Below are positions 21,958 through 32,331 of a DNA stretch of 64,000 nt, in pieces (positions within the stretch are counted from its first letter, which is position 1; the number at the start of each line of letters is the position of its first letter). The notes under the pieces were generated by a model. It was not told the origin of the DNA and made no database searches. It worked only from the letters and a program-made list of their open reading frames with translations. The translations under genes were made by a program, and so were the position numbers. The DNA comes from Prinia subflava. Its lineage: Eukaryota; Chordata; Aves; Passeriformes; Cisticolidae. The stretch lies in NCBI RefSeq assembly GCF_021018805.1, contig NW_026961091.1:1-64000 (forward strand), in the 5' to 3' direction.

Positions 21958-23848
21958 TTGGTTTCTATAGTTTGCTTTCTGGAGTTGATCAAAACACAAG
22001 TCTTGTTAGTTGCTTGTGTTGCCAACCACCAGAGAAGCTGCTGCAGACACTTTCATGCCTTATGCTTTACTTGCTTACACTCTGTACCAGTTAGTGTTTC
22101 CCATGTCTATAGAGCAAGAGCAAAGCTGGTATTGCCTAATTTGGTAGAGTTCCATGTAAGAGCAATGTAACATAAAGATTTGCTTTACAGAGTGAACTGT
22201 GATCTCTGCTTTTGGTTTCCAGGGCTTGCTTTCTGGAGTTGATCAAAACACAAGTCTTGTTAGTTGCTTGTGTTGCCAACCAGCAGAGAAGCTGCTGCAG
22301 ACACTTTCATGCCTTATGCTTTCTTTGCTTACACTCTGTACCAGTTAGTGTTTCCCATGTCTATAGAGCAAGACCAAAGCTGGTATTGCCTAATTTGGTA
22401 GAGTTCCATGTAAGAGCTATGTAACATAAAGATTTGCTTTTCAGAGTGAACAGTGATCTCTGCTTTTGGTTTCCATGGCTTGCTTTCTGGAGTTGATGAA
22501 AACACAAGTCATGTTAGTTGTTTGTGCTGCCAACCAGCAGAGAAGCTGCTGCAGACCCTCTCTCTGCCTTATCCATTACTGGCTTTTACGCTGCACCGGT
22601 TGGTGTCTTTCATGTCCATAGGAGGAGAACTAAAGCTGTTACTGCCTAATTTACTAAGTTTCTGTGATAGAGCTATGTAACATAAAGATTTGCTTTACAG
22701 AGTGAACAGTGATCTCTGCTTTTGGTTTCTATGGTTTGCTTTCTGGAGTTGATCAAAACACAAGTCTTGTTAGTTGCTTGTGTTGCCAACCACCAGAGAA
22801 GCTGCTGCAGACACTTTCATGCCTTATGCTTTCTTTGCTTACACTCTGTACCAGTTAGTGTTTCCCATGTCTATAGAGCAAGACCAAAGCTGGTATTGCC
22901 TAATTTGGTAGAGTTCCATGTAAGAGCTATGTAACATAAAGATTTGCTTTACAGAGTGAACAGTGATCTCTGCTTTTGGTTTCTATAGTTTGCTTTCTGG
23001 AGTTGATCAAAACACAAGTCTTGTTAGTTGCTTGTGTTGCCAACCACCAGAGAAGCTGCTGCAGACACTTTCATGCCTTATGCTTTCTTTGCTTACAGTC
23101 TGTACCAGTTAGTGTTTCCCATGTCTATAGAGCAAGACCAAAGCTGGTATTGCCTAATTTGGTAGAGTTCCATGTAAGAGCTATGTAACATAAAGATTTG
23201 CTTTACAGAGTGAACAGTGATCTCTGCTTTTGGTTTCTATGGTTTGCTTTCTGGAGTTGATCAAAACACAAGTCTTGGCTGTTGTTTGTGTTCCCAAGAA
23301 ATAGAGAAGCTGCTGAAGGCGCTTTCCTGCCTTTTGCAGTACCGGTTTACACTTTGCACATGTATGTGTTTTGCTTGTCACCAGACCACGAATAAAGGTG
23401 GGTACTTCCTAATTTGCTTGATTTCCATGAAAGAGCCATGTAACAGAAACCTTTCCTTTGACACTCCACCGGTTGATGTTTCTCATGTCTATAGAGCAAG
23501 ACCAAAGCTGTTACTGCTTAATTTGCTAAGTTTCCATGAAAGAGCACTGTAACATAAAGCTTTGCTTTTCCGAGTGAACAGTGGTTTCTGCTTTTGGTTT
23601 CCATGGCTTGCTTTCTGGAGTTGATGAAAACACAAGTCATGTTAGTTGTTTGTGCTGCCAACCAGCAGAGAAGCTGCTGCAGACCCTCTCTTGCTTTATC
23701 CATTACTGGCTTTTACGCTGCACCGGTTGGTGTCTTTCATGTCCATAGAAGGAGAACTAAAGCTGTTACTGCCTAATTTACTAAGTTTCTGTGATAGAGC
23801 TATGTAACATACAGATTTGCTTTACAGAGTGAACAGTGATCTCTGCTT
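21958..23848 (+). repeat. A-A'-B then A-A-C-B
   Basis: Monomers at 21958 A ('gctttactt', 'agagcaatg'), 22212 A', 22466 B, 22722 A, 22976 A ('cttacagtctg'), 23230 C and 23594 B. The B at 22466 has one extra base ('ccctctctctgcc') that is absent at 13923, 35617 and 44148. Confidence 0.9.
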
Positions 23849-26145
23849 TTGGTTTCTATAGTTTGCTTTCTGGAGTTGATCAAAACACAAGTCTTGTTAG
23901 TTGCTTGTGTTGCCAACCACCAGAGAAGCTGCTGCAGACACTTTCATGCCTTATGCTTTCTTTGCTTACACTCTGTACCAGTTAGTGTTTCCCATGTCTA
24001 TAGAGCAAGAGCAAAGCTGGTATTGCCTAATTTGATAGAGTTCCATGTATGAGCTATGTAACATAAAGATTTGCTTTTCAGAGTGAACAGTGATCTCTGC
24101 TTTTGGTTTCCATGGCTTGCTTTCTGGAGTTGATGAAAACACAAGTCATGTTAGTTGTTTGTGCTGCCAACCAGCAGAGAAGCTGCTGCAGACCCTCTCT
24201 TGCCTTATCCATTTCTGGCTTTTACGCTGCACCTTTGGTGTCTTTCATGTCCATAGAAGGAGAACTAAAGCTGTTACTGCCTAATTTACTAAGTTTCTGT
24301 GATAGAGCTATGTAACATAAAGATTTGCTTTACAGAGTGAACTGTGATCTCTGCTTTTGGTTTCTATGGTTTGCTTTCTGGAGTTGATCAAAACACAAGT
24401 CTTGGCTGTTGTTTGTGTTCCCAAGAAATAGAGAAGCTGCTGAAGGCGCTTTCCTGCCTTTTGCAGTACCGGTTTACACTTTGCACATGTATGTGTTTTG
24501 CTTGTCACCAGACCACGAATAAAGGTGGGTACTTCCTAATTTGCTTGATTTCCATGAAAGAGCCATGTAACAGAAACCTTTCCTTTGACACTCCACCGGT
24601 TGATGTTTCTCATGTCTATAGAGCAAGACCAAAGCTGTTACTGCTTAATTTGCTAAGTTTCCATGAAAGAGCACTGTAACATAAAGCTTTGCTTTTCCGA
24701 GTGAACAGTGGTTTCTGCTTTTGGTTTCCATGGCTTGCTTTCTGGAGTTGATGAAAACACAAGTCATGTTAGTTGTTTGTGCTGCCAACCAGCAGAGAAG
24801 CTGCTGCAGACCCTCTCTTGCTTTATCCATTACTGGCTTTTACGCTGCACCGGTTGGTGTCTTTCATGTCCATAGAAGGAGAACTAAAGCTGTTACTGCC
24901 TAATTTACTAAGTTTCTGTGATAGAGCTATGTAACATACAGATTTGCTTTACAGAATGAACAGTGATCTCTGCTTTTGGTTTCTATAGTTTGCTTTCTGG
25001 AGTTGATCAAAACACAAGTCTTGTTAGTTGCTTGTGTTGCCAACCAGCAGAGAAGCTGCTGCAGACACTTTCATGCCTTATGCTTTCTTTGCTTACACTC
25101 TGTACCAGTTAGTGTTTCCCATGTCTATAGAGCAAGACCAAAGCTGGTATTGCCTAATTTGATAGAGTTCCATGTAAGAGCTATGTAACATAAAGATTTG
25201 CTTTTCAGAGTGAACAGTGATCTCTGCTTTTGGTTTCCATGGCTTGCTTTCTGGAGTTGATGAAAACACAAGTCATGTTAGTTGGCTTTCTGGAGTTGAT
25301 GAAAACACAAGTCATGTTAGTTGTTTGTGCTGCCAACCAGCAGAGAAGCTGCTGCAGACCCTCTCTTGCCTTATCCATTTCTGGCTTTTACGCTGCACCT
25401 TTGGTGTCTTTCATGTCCATAGAAGGAGAACTAAAGCTGTTACTGCCTAATTTACTAAGTTTCTGTGATAGAGCTATGTAACATAAAGATTTGCTTTACA
25501 GAGTGAACAGTGATCTCTGCTTTTGGTTTCTATGGTTTGCTTTCTGGAGTTGATCAAAACACAAGTCTTGGCTGTTGTTTGTGTTCCCAAGAAATAGAGA
25601 AGCTGCTGAAGGCCCTTTCCTGCCTTTTGCAGTACCGGTTTACACTTTGCACATGTATGTGTTTTGCTTGTCACCAGACCACGAAATAAAGGTGGGTACT
25701 TCCTAATTTGCTTGATTTCCATGAAAAGAGCCATGTAACAGAAACCTTTCCTTTGACACTCCACCGGTTGATGTTTCTCATGTCTATAGAGCAAGACCAA
25801 AGCTGTTACTGCCTAATTTGCAAAGTTTCCATGAAAGAGCACTGTAACATAAAGCTTTGCTTTTTCGAGTGAACAGTGGTTTCTGCTTTTGGTTTCCATG
25901 GCTTGCTTTCTGGAGTTGATGAAAACACAAGTCATGTTAGTTGTTTGTGCTGCCAACCAGCAGAGAAGCTGCTGCAGACCCTCTCTTGCTTTATCCATTA
26001 CTGGCTTTTACGCTGCACCGGTTGGTGTCTTTCATGTCCATAAGAAGGAGAACTAAAGCTGTTACTGCCTAATTTACTAAGTTTCTGTGCTAGAGCTATG
26101 TAACATACAGATTTTGCTTTACAGAGTGAACAGTGATCTCTGCTT
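23849..26145 (+). repeat. Two tandem A-B'-C-B modules; second carries a 39-bp duplication
   Basis: Monomers at 23849 A ('tatgagc'), 24103 B', 24357 C, 24721 B, then 24976 A ('aaccagcag'), 25230 B', 25523 C and 25889 B. The second module is 1170 bp instead of 1127. The extra bases are a 39-bp repeat in the B' plus one-base insertions in 'cacgaaataaagg', 'atgaaaagagcc', 'cataagaagg' and 'cagattttgc'. The counterpart at 45530-47783 has none of these. Confidence 0.9.
25246..25323 (+). repeat. 39-bp tandem duplication inside a B' monomer
   Basis: Bases 25246-25284 and 25285-25323 are identical, starting 'gctttctggagttgatg' and ending 'catgttagttg'. No other B' or B monomer in the window has it, including the macro-duplicate at 46911. 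It is either a private replication-slippage event or an assembly or read error. Confidence 0.93.
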
Positions 26146-27533
26146 TTGGTTTCTATGGTTTGCTTTCTGGAGTTGATCAAAACACAAGTCTTGTTAGTTG
26201 CTTGTGTTGCCAACCACCAGAGAAGCTGCTGCAGACACTTTCATGCCTTATGCTTTCTTTGCTTACACTCTGTACCAGTTAGTGTTTCCCATGTCTATAG
26301 AGCAAGAGCAAAGCTGGTATTGCCTAATTTGGTAGAGTTCCATGTAAGAGCAATGTAACATAAAGATTTGTTTTACAGAGTGAACTGTGATCTCTGCTTT
26401 TGGTTTCCAGGGCTTGCTTTCTGGAGTTGATCAAAACACAAGTCTTGTTAGTTGCTTGTGTTGCCAACCAGCAGAGAAGCTGCTGCAGACACTTTCATGC
26501 CTTATGCTTTCTTTGCTTACACTCTGTACCAGTTAGTGTTTCCCATGTCTATAGAGCAAGACCAAAGCTGGTATTGCCTAATTTGGGTAGAGTTCCATGT
26601 AAGAGCTATGTAACATAAAAGATTTGCTTTTCAGAGTGAACAGTGATCTCTGCTTTTGGTTTCCATGGCTTGCTTTCTGGAGTTGATGAAAACACAAGTC
26701 ATGTTAGTTGTTTGTGCTGCCAACCAGCAGAGAAGCTGCTAGCAGACCCTCTCCTTGCCTTATCCATTACTGGCTTTTACGCTGCACCGGTTGGTGTCTT
26801 TCATGTCCATAGAAGGAGAACTAAAGCTGTTACTGCCTAATTTACTAAGTTTTCTGTGATAGAGCTATGTAACATAAAGATTTGCTTTACAGAGTGAACA
26901 GTGATCTCTGCTTTTGGTTTCTATGGTTTGCTTTCTGGAGTTGATCAAAACACAAGTCTTGGCTGTTGTTTGTGTTCTCAAGAAATAGAGAAGCTGCTGA
27001 AGGCGCTTTCCTGCTTTTTGCAGTACCCGGTTTACACTTTGCACATGTATGTGTTTTGCTTGTCACCAGACCACGAATAAAGGTGGGTACTTCCTAATTT
27101 GCTTGATTTCCATGAAAGAGCCATGTAACAGAAACCTTTCCTTTGACACTCCACCGGTTGATGTTTCTCATGTCTATAGAGCAAGACCAAAGCTGTTACT
27201 GCCTAATTTGCAAAGTTTCCATGAAAGAGCACTGTAACATAAAGCTTTGCTTTTCCGAGTGAACAGTGGTTTCTGCTTTTGGTTTCCATGGCTTGCTTTC
27301 TGGAGTTGATGAAAACACAAGTCATGTTAGTTGTTTGTGCTGCCAACCAGCAGAGAAGCTGCTGCAGACACTCTCTTGCTTTATCCATTACTGGCTTTTA
27401 CGCTGCACCGGTTGGTGTCTTTCATGTCCATAGAAGGAGAACTAAAGCTGTTACTGCCTAATTTACTAAGTTTCTGTGCTAGAGCTATGTAACATACAGA
27501 TTTGCTTTACAGAGTGAACAGTGATCTCTGCTT
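26146..27533 (+). repeat. A-A'-B-C-B module with several one-base insertions (1388 bp)
   Basis: Monomers at 26146 A, 26400 A', 26656 B, 26914 C and 27279 B ('cagacactctc'). It is 6 bp longer than its 1382-bp duplicate at 47784. Extra bases are in 'tttgggtag', 'cataaaagatt', 'gctgctagcag', 'ctctccttgcc', 'agttttctgtg' and 'gtacccggttt'. The insertion in 'gctgctagcag' destroys a PstI site. Confidence 0.9.
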
Positions 27534-29678
27534 TTGGTTTCTATAGTTTGCTTTCTGGAGTTGATCAAAACACAAGTCTTGTTAGTTGCTTGTGTTGCCA
27601 ACCAGCAGAGAAGCTGCTGCAGACACTTTCATGCCTTATGCTTTACTTGCTTACACTCTGTACCAGTTAGTGTTTCCCATGTCTATAGAGCAAGACCAAA
27701 GCTGGTATTGCCTAATTTGGTAGAGTTCCATGTAAGAGCTATGTAACATAAAGATTTGCTTTACAGAGTGAACTGTGATCTCTGCTTTTGGTTTCCAGGG
27801 CTTGCTTTCTGGAGTTGATCAAAACACAAGTCTTGTTAGTTGCTTGTGTTGCCAACCAGCAGAGAAGCTGCTGCAGACACTTTCATGCCTTATCCTTTAC
27901 TTGCTTACGCTCTGTACCAGTTAGTGTTTCCCATGTCTATAGAGCAAGACCAAAGCTGGTATTGCCTAATTTGGTAGAGTTCCATGTAAGAGCTATGTAA
28001 CATAAAGATTTGCTTTACAGAGTGAACAGTGATCTCTGCTTTTGGTTTCCAGGGCTTGCTTTCTGGAGTTGATCAAAACACAAGTCTTGTTAGTTGCTTG
28101 TGTTGCCAACCAGCAGAGAAGCTGCTGCAGACACTTTCATGCCTTATCCTTTACTTGCTTACACTCTGTACCAGTTAGTGTTTCCCATGTCTATAGAGCA
28201 AGACCAAAGCTGGTATTGCCTAATTTGGTAGAGTTCCATGTAAGAGCTATGTAACATAAAGATTTGCTTTTCAGAGTGAACAGTGATCTCTGCTTTTGGT
28301 TTCCATGGCTTGCTTTCTGGAGTTGATGAAAATACAAGTCATGTTAGTTGTTTGTGCTGCCAACCAGCAGAGAAGCTGCTGCAGACCCTCTCTTGCCTTA
28401 TCCATTACTGGCTTTTACGCTGCACCGGTTGGTGTCTTTCATGTCCATAGGAGGAGAACTAAAGCTGTTACTGCCTAATTTACTAAGTTTCTGTGATAGA
28501 GCTATGTAACATAAAGATTTGCTTTACAGAGTGAACAGTGATCTCTGCTTTTGGTTTCTATGGTTTGCTTTCTGGAGTTGATCAAAACACAAGTCTTGTT
28601 AGTTGCTTGTGTTGCCAACCAGCAGAGAAGCTGCTGCAGACACTTTCATGCCTTATGCTTTACTTGCTTACACTCTGTACCAGTTAGTGTTTCCCATGTC
28701 TATAGAGCAAGACCAAAGCTGGTATTGCCTAATTTGGTAGAGTTCCATGTAAGAGCTATGTAACATAAAGATTTGCTTTACAGAGTGAACAGTGATCTCT
28801 GCTTTTGGTTTCTATAGTTTGCTTTCTGGAGTTGATCAAAACACAAGTCTTGTTAGTTGCTTGTGTTGCCAACCACCAGAGAAGCTGCTGCAGACACTTT
28901 CATGCCTTATGCTTTCTTTGCTTACACTCTGTACCAGTTAGTGTTTCCCATGTCTATAGAGCAAGACCAAAGCTGGTATTGCCTAATTTGGTAGAGTTCC
29001 ATGTAAGAGCTATGTAACATAAAGATTTGCTTTACAGAGTGAACAGTGATCTCTGCTTTTGGTTTCTATGGTTTGCTTTCTGGAGTTGATCAAAACACAA
29101 GTCTTGGCTGTTGTTTGTGTTTCCCAAGAAATAGAGAAGCTGCTGAAGGCGCTTTCCTGCCTTTTGCAGTACCGGTTTACACTTTGCACATGTATGTGTT
29201 TTTCTTGTCACCAGACCACGAATAAAGGTGGGTACTTCCTAATTTGCTTGATTTCCATGAAAGAGCCATGTAACAGAAACCTTTCCTTTGACACTCCACC
29301 GGTTGATGTTTCTCATGTCTATAGAGCAAGACCAAAGCTGTTACTGCCTAATTTGCAAAGTTTCCATGAAAGAGCACTGTAACATAAAGCTTTGCTTTTC
29401 CGAGTGAACAGTGGTTTCTGCTTTTGGTTTCCATGGCTTGCTTTCTGGAGTTGATGAAAACACAAGTCATGTTAGTTGTTTGTGCTGCCAACCAGCAGAG
29501 AAGCTGCTGCAGACCCTCTCTTGCTTTATCCATTACTGGCTTTTACGCTGCACCGGTTGGTGTCTTTCATGTCCATAGAAGGAGAACTAAAGCTGTTACT
29601 GCCTAATTTACTAAGTTTCTGTGATAGAGCTATGTAACATACAGATTTGCTTTACAGAGTGAACTGTGATCTCTGCTT
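27534..29678 (+). repeat. A-A'-A'-B (1017 bp) then A-A-C-B (1128 bp)
   Basis: Monomers at 27534 A, 27788 A' ('cttacgctctg'), 28042 A', 28296 B ('gaaaatacaag'), 28551 A, 28805 A, 29059 C ('gtttttcttg', one extra T in 'gtgtttcccaag') and 29424 B. The double A' is specific to this part of the macro-unit, at 27788, 31061, 49420 and 52692. Confidence 0.9.
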
Positions 29679-32331
29679 TTGGTTTCCAGGGCTTGCTTTC
29701 TGGAGTTGATCAAAACACAAGTCTTGTTAGTTGCTTGTGTTGCCAACCAGCAGAGAAGCTGCTGCAGACACTTTCATGCCTTATGCTTTCTTTGCTTACA
29801 CTCTGTACCAGTTAGTGTTTCCCATGTCTATAGAGCAAGACCAAAGCTGGTATTGCCTAATTTGGTAGAGTTCCATGTAAGAGCTATGTAACATAAAGAT
29901 TTGCTTTTCAGAGTGAACAGTGATCTCTGCTTTTGGTTTCCATGGCTTGCTTTCTGGAGTTGATGAAAACACAAGTCATGTTAGTTGTTTGTGCTGCCAA
30001 CCAGCAGAGAAGCTGCTGCAGACCCTCTCTTGCCTTATCCATTACTGGCTTTTACGCTGCACCGGTTGGTGTCTTTCATGTCCATAGAAGGAGAACTAAA
30101 GCTGTTACTGCCTAATTTACTAAGTTTCTGTGATAGAGCTATGTAACATAAAGATTTGCTTTACAGAGTGAACAGTGATCTCTGCTTTTGGTTTCTATGG
30201 TTTGCTTTCTGGAGTTGATCAAAACACAAGTCTTGGCTGTTGTTTGTGTTCCCAAGAAATAGAGAAGCTGCTGAAGGCGCTTTCCTGCCTTTTGCAGTAC
30301 CGGTTTACACTTTGCACATGTATGTGTTTTGCTTGTCACCAGACCACGAATAAAGGTGGGTACTTCCTAATTTGCTTGATTTCCATGAAAGAGCCATGTA
30401 ACAGAAACCTTTCCTTTGACACTCCACCGGTTGATGTTTCTCATGTCTATAGAGCAAGACCAAAGCTGTTACTGCCTAATTTGCAAAGTTTCCATGAAAG
30501 AGCACTGTAACATAAAGCTTTGCTTTTCCGAGTGAACAGTGGTTTCTGCTTTTGGTTTCCATGGCTTGCTTTCTGGAGTTGATGAAAACACAAGTCATGT
30601 TAGTTGTTTGTGCTGCCAACCAGCAGAGAAGCTGCTGCAGACACTGTCTTGCTTTATCCATTACTGGCTTTTACGCTGCACCGGTTGGTGTCTTTCATGT
30701 CCATAGAAGGAGAACTAAAGCTGTTACTGCCTAATTTACTAAGTTTCTGTGATAGAGCTATGTAACATACAGATTTGCTTTACAGAGTGAACAGTGATCT
30801 CTGCTTTTGGTTTCTATAGTTTGCTTTCTGGAGTTGATCAAAACACAAGTCTTGTTAGTTGCTTGTGTTGCCAACCACCAGAGAAGCTGCTGCAGACACT
30901 TTCATGCCTTATGCTTTACTTGCTTACACTCTGTACCAGTTAGTGTTTCCCATGTCTATAGAGCAAGACCAAAGCTGGTATTGCCTAATTTGGTAGAGTT
31001 CCATGTAAGAGCTATGTAACATAAAGATTTGCTTTACAGAGTGAACTGTGATCTCTGCTTTTGGTTTCCAGGGCTTGCTTTCTGGAGTTGATCAAAACAC
31101 AAGTCTTGTTAGTTGCTTGTGTTGCCAACCAGCAGAGAAGCTGCTGCAGACACTTTCATGCCTTATCCTTTACTTGCTTACGCTCTGTACCAGTTAGTGT
31201 TTCCCATGTCTATAGAGCAAGACCAAAGCTGGTATTGCCTAATTTGGTAGAGTTCCATGTAAGAGCTATGTAACATAAAGATTTGCTTTACAGAGTGAAC
31301 TGTGATCTCTGCTTTTGGTTTCCAGGGCTTGCTTTCTGGAGTTGATCAAAACACAAGTCTTGTTAGTTGCTTGTGTTGCCAACCAGCAGAGAAGCTGCTG
31401 CAGACACTTTCATGCCTTATCCTTTACTTGCTTACACTCTGTACCAGTTAGTGTTTCCCATGTCTATAGAGCAAGACCAAAGCTGGTATTGCCTAATTTG
31501 GTAGAGTTCCATGTAAGAGCTATGTAACATAAAGATTTGCTTTTCAGAGTGAACAGTGATCTCTGCTTTTGGTTTCCATGGCTTGCTTTCTGGAGTTGAT
31601 GAAAACACAAGTCATGTTAGTTGTTTGTGCTGCCAACCAGCAGAGAAGCTGCTGCAGACCCTCTCTTGCCTTATCCATTACTGGCTTTTACGCTGCACCG
31701 GTTGGTGTCTTTCATGTCCATAGGAGGAGAACTAAAGCTGTTACTGCCTAATTTACTAAGTTTCTGTGATAGAGCTATGTAACATAAAGATTTGCTTTAC
31801 AGAGTGAACAGTGATCTCTGCTTTTGGTTTCTATGGTTTGCTTTCTGGAGTTGATCAAAACACAAGTCTTGTTAGTTGCTTGTGTTGCCAACCAGCAGAG
31901 AAGCTGCTGCAGACACTTTCATGCCTTATGCTTTACTTGCTTACACTCTGTACCAGTTAGTGTTTCCCATGTCTATAGAGCAAGACCAAAGCTGGTATTG
32001 CCTAATTTGGTAGAGTTCCATGTAAGAGCTATGTAACATAAAGATTTGCTTTACAGAGTGAACAGTGATCTCTGCTTTTGGTTTCTATAGTTTGCTTTCT
32101 GGAGTTGATCAAAACACAAGTCTTGTTAGTTGCTTGTGTTGCCAACCACCAGAGAAGCTGCTGCAGACACTTTCATGCCTTATGCTTTCTTTGCTTACAC
32201 TTTGTACCAGTTAGTGTTTCCCATGTCTATAGAGCAAGACCAAAGCTGGTATTGCCTAATTTGGTAGAGTTCCATGTAAGAGCTATGTAACATAAAGATT
32301 TGCTTTACAGAGTGAACAGTGATCTCTGCTT
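29679..32331 (+). repeat. A'-B-C-B, A-A'-A'-B, A-A: second copy of the 3.27-kb repeat
   Basis: Monomers at 29679 A', 29933 B, 30188 C, 30552 B ('cactgtcttg'), 30807 A, 31061 A' ('cttacgctctg'), 31315 A', 31569 B ('cataggagg'), 31824 A and 32078 A ('cactttgtacc'). From 30807 the copies align with 27534 onward at a constant offset of 3273 bp. The duplication ends at 32331, where A' follows A instead of C. Confidence 0.9.

Larger units (their letters stand above)
9524..32331 (+). repeat. Macro-unit copy 1 (22808 bp)
   Basis: This stretch recurs at 32332-53962 with the same monomer order and shared private variants: 'gtttctctgatag' (13.36 and 35.04 kb), 'caaattttcc' (16.11 and 37.79 kb), 'gaaaatacaag' (28.33 and 49.96 kb), 'gtttttcttg' (29.20 and 50.83 kb), 'cactgtcttg' (30.64 and 52.27 kb) and 'cactttgtacc' (32.20 and 53.83 kb). 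Offsets are 22807-22808 bp at the left end, then about 21680, then 21631 at the right. The first step reflects one 1127-bp module absent from copy 2. Confidence 0.9.
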
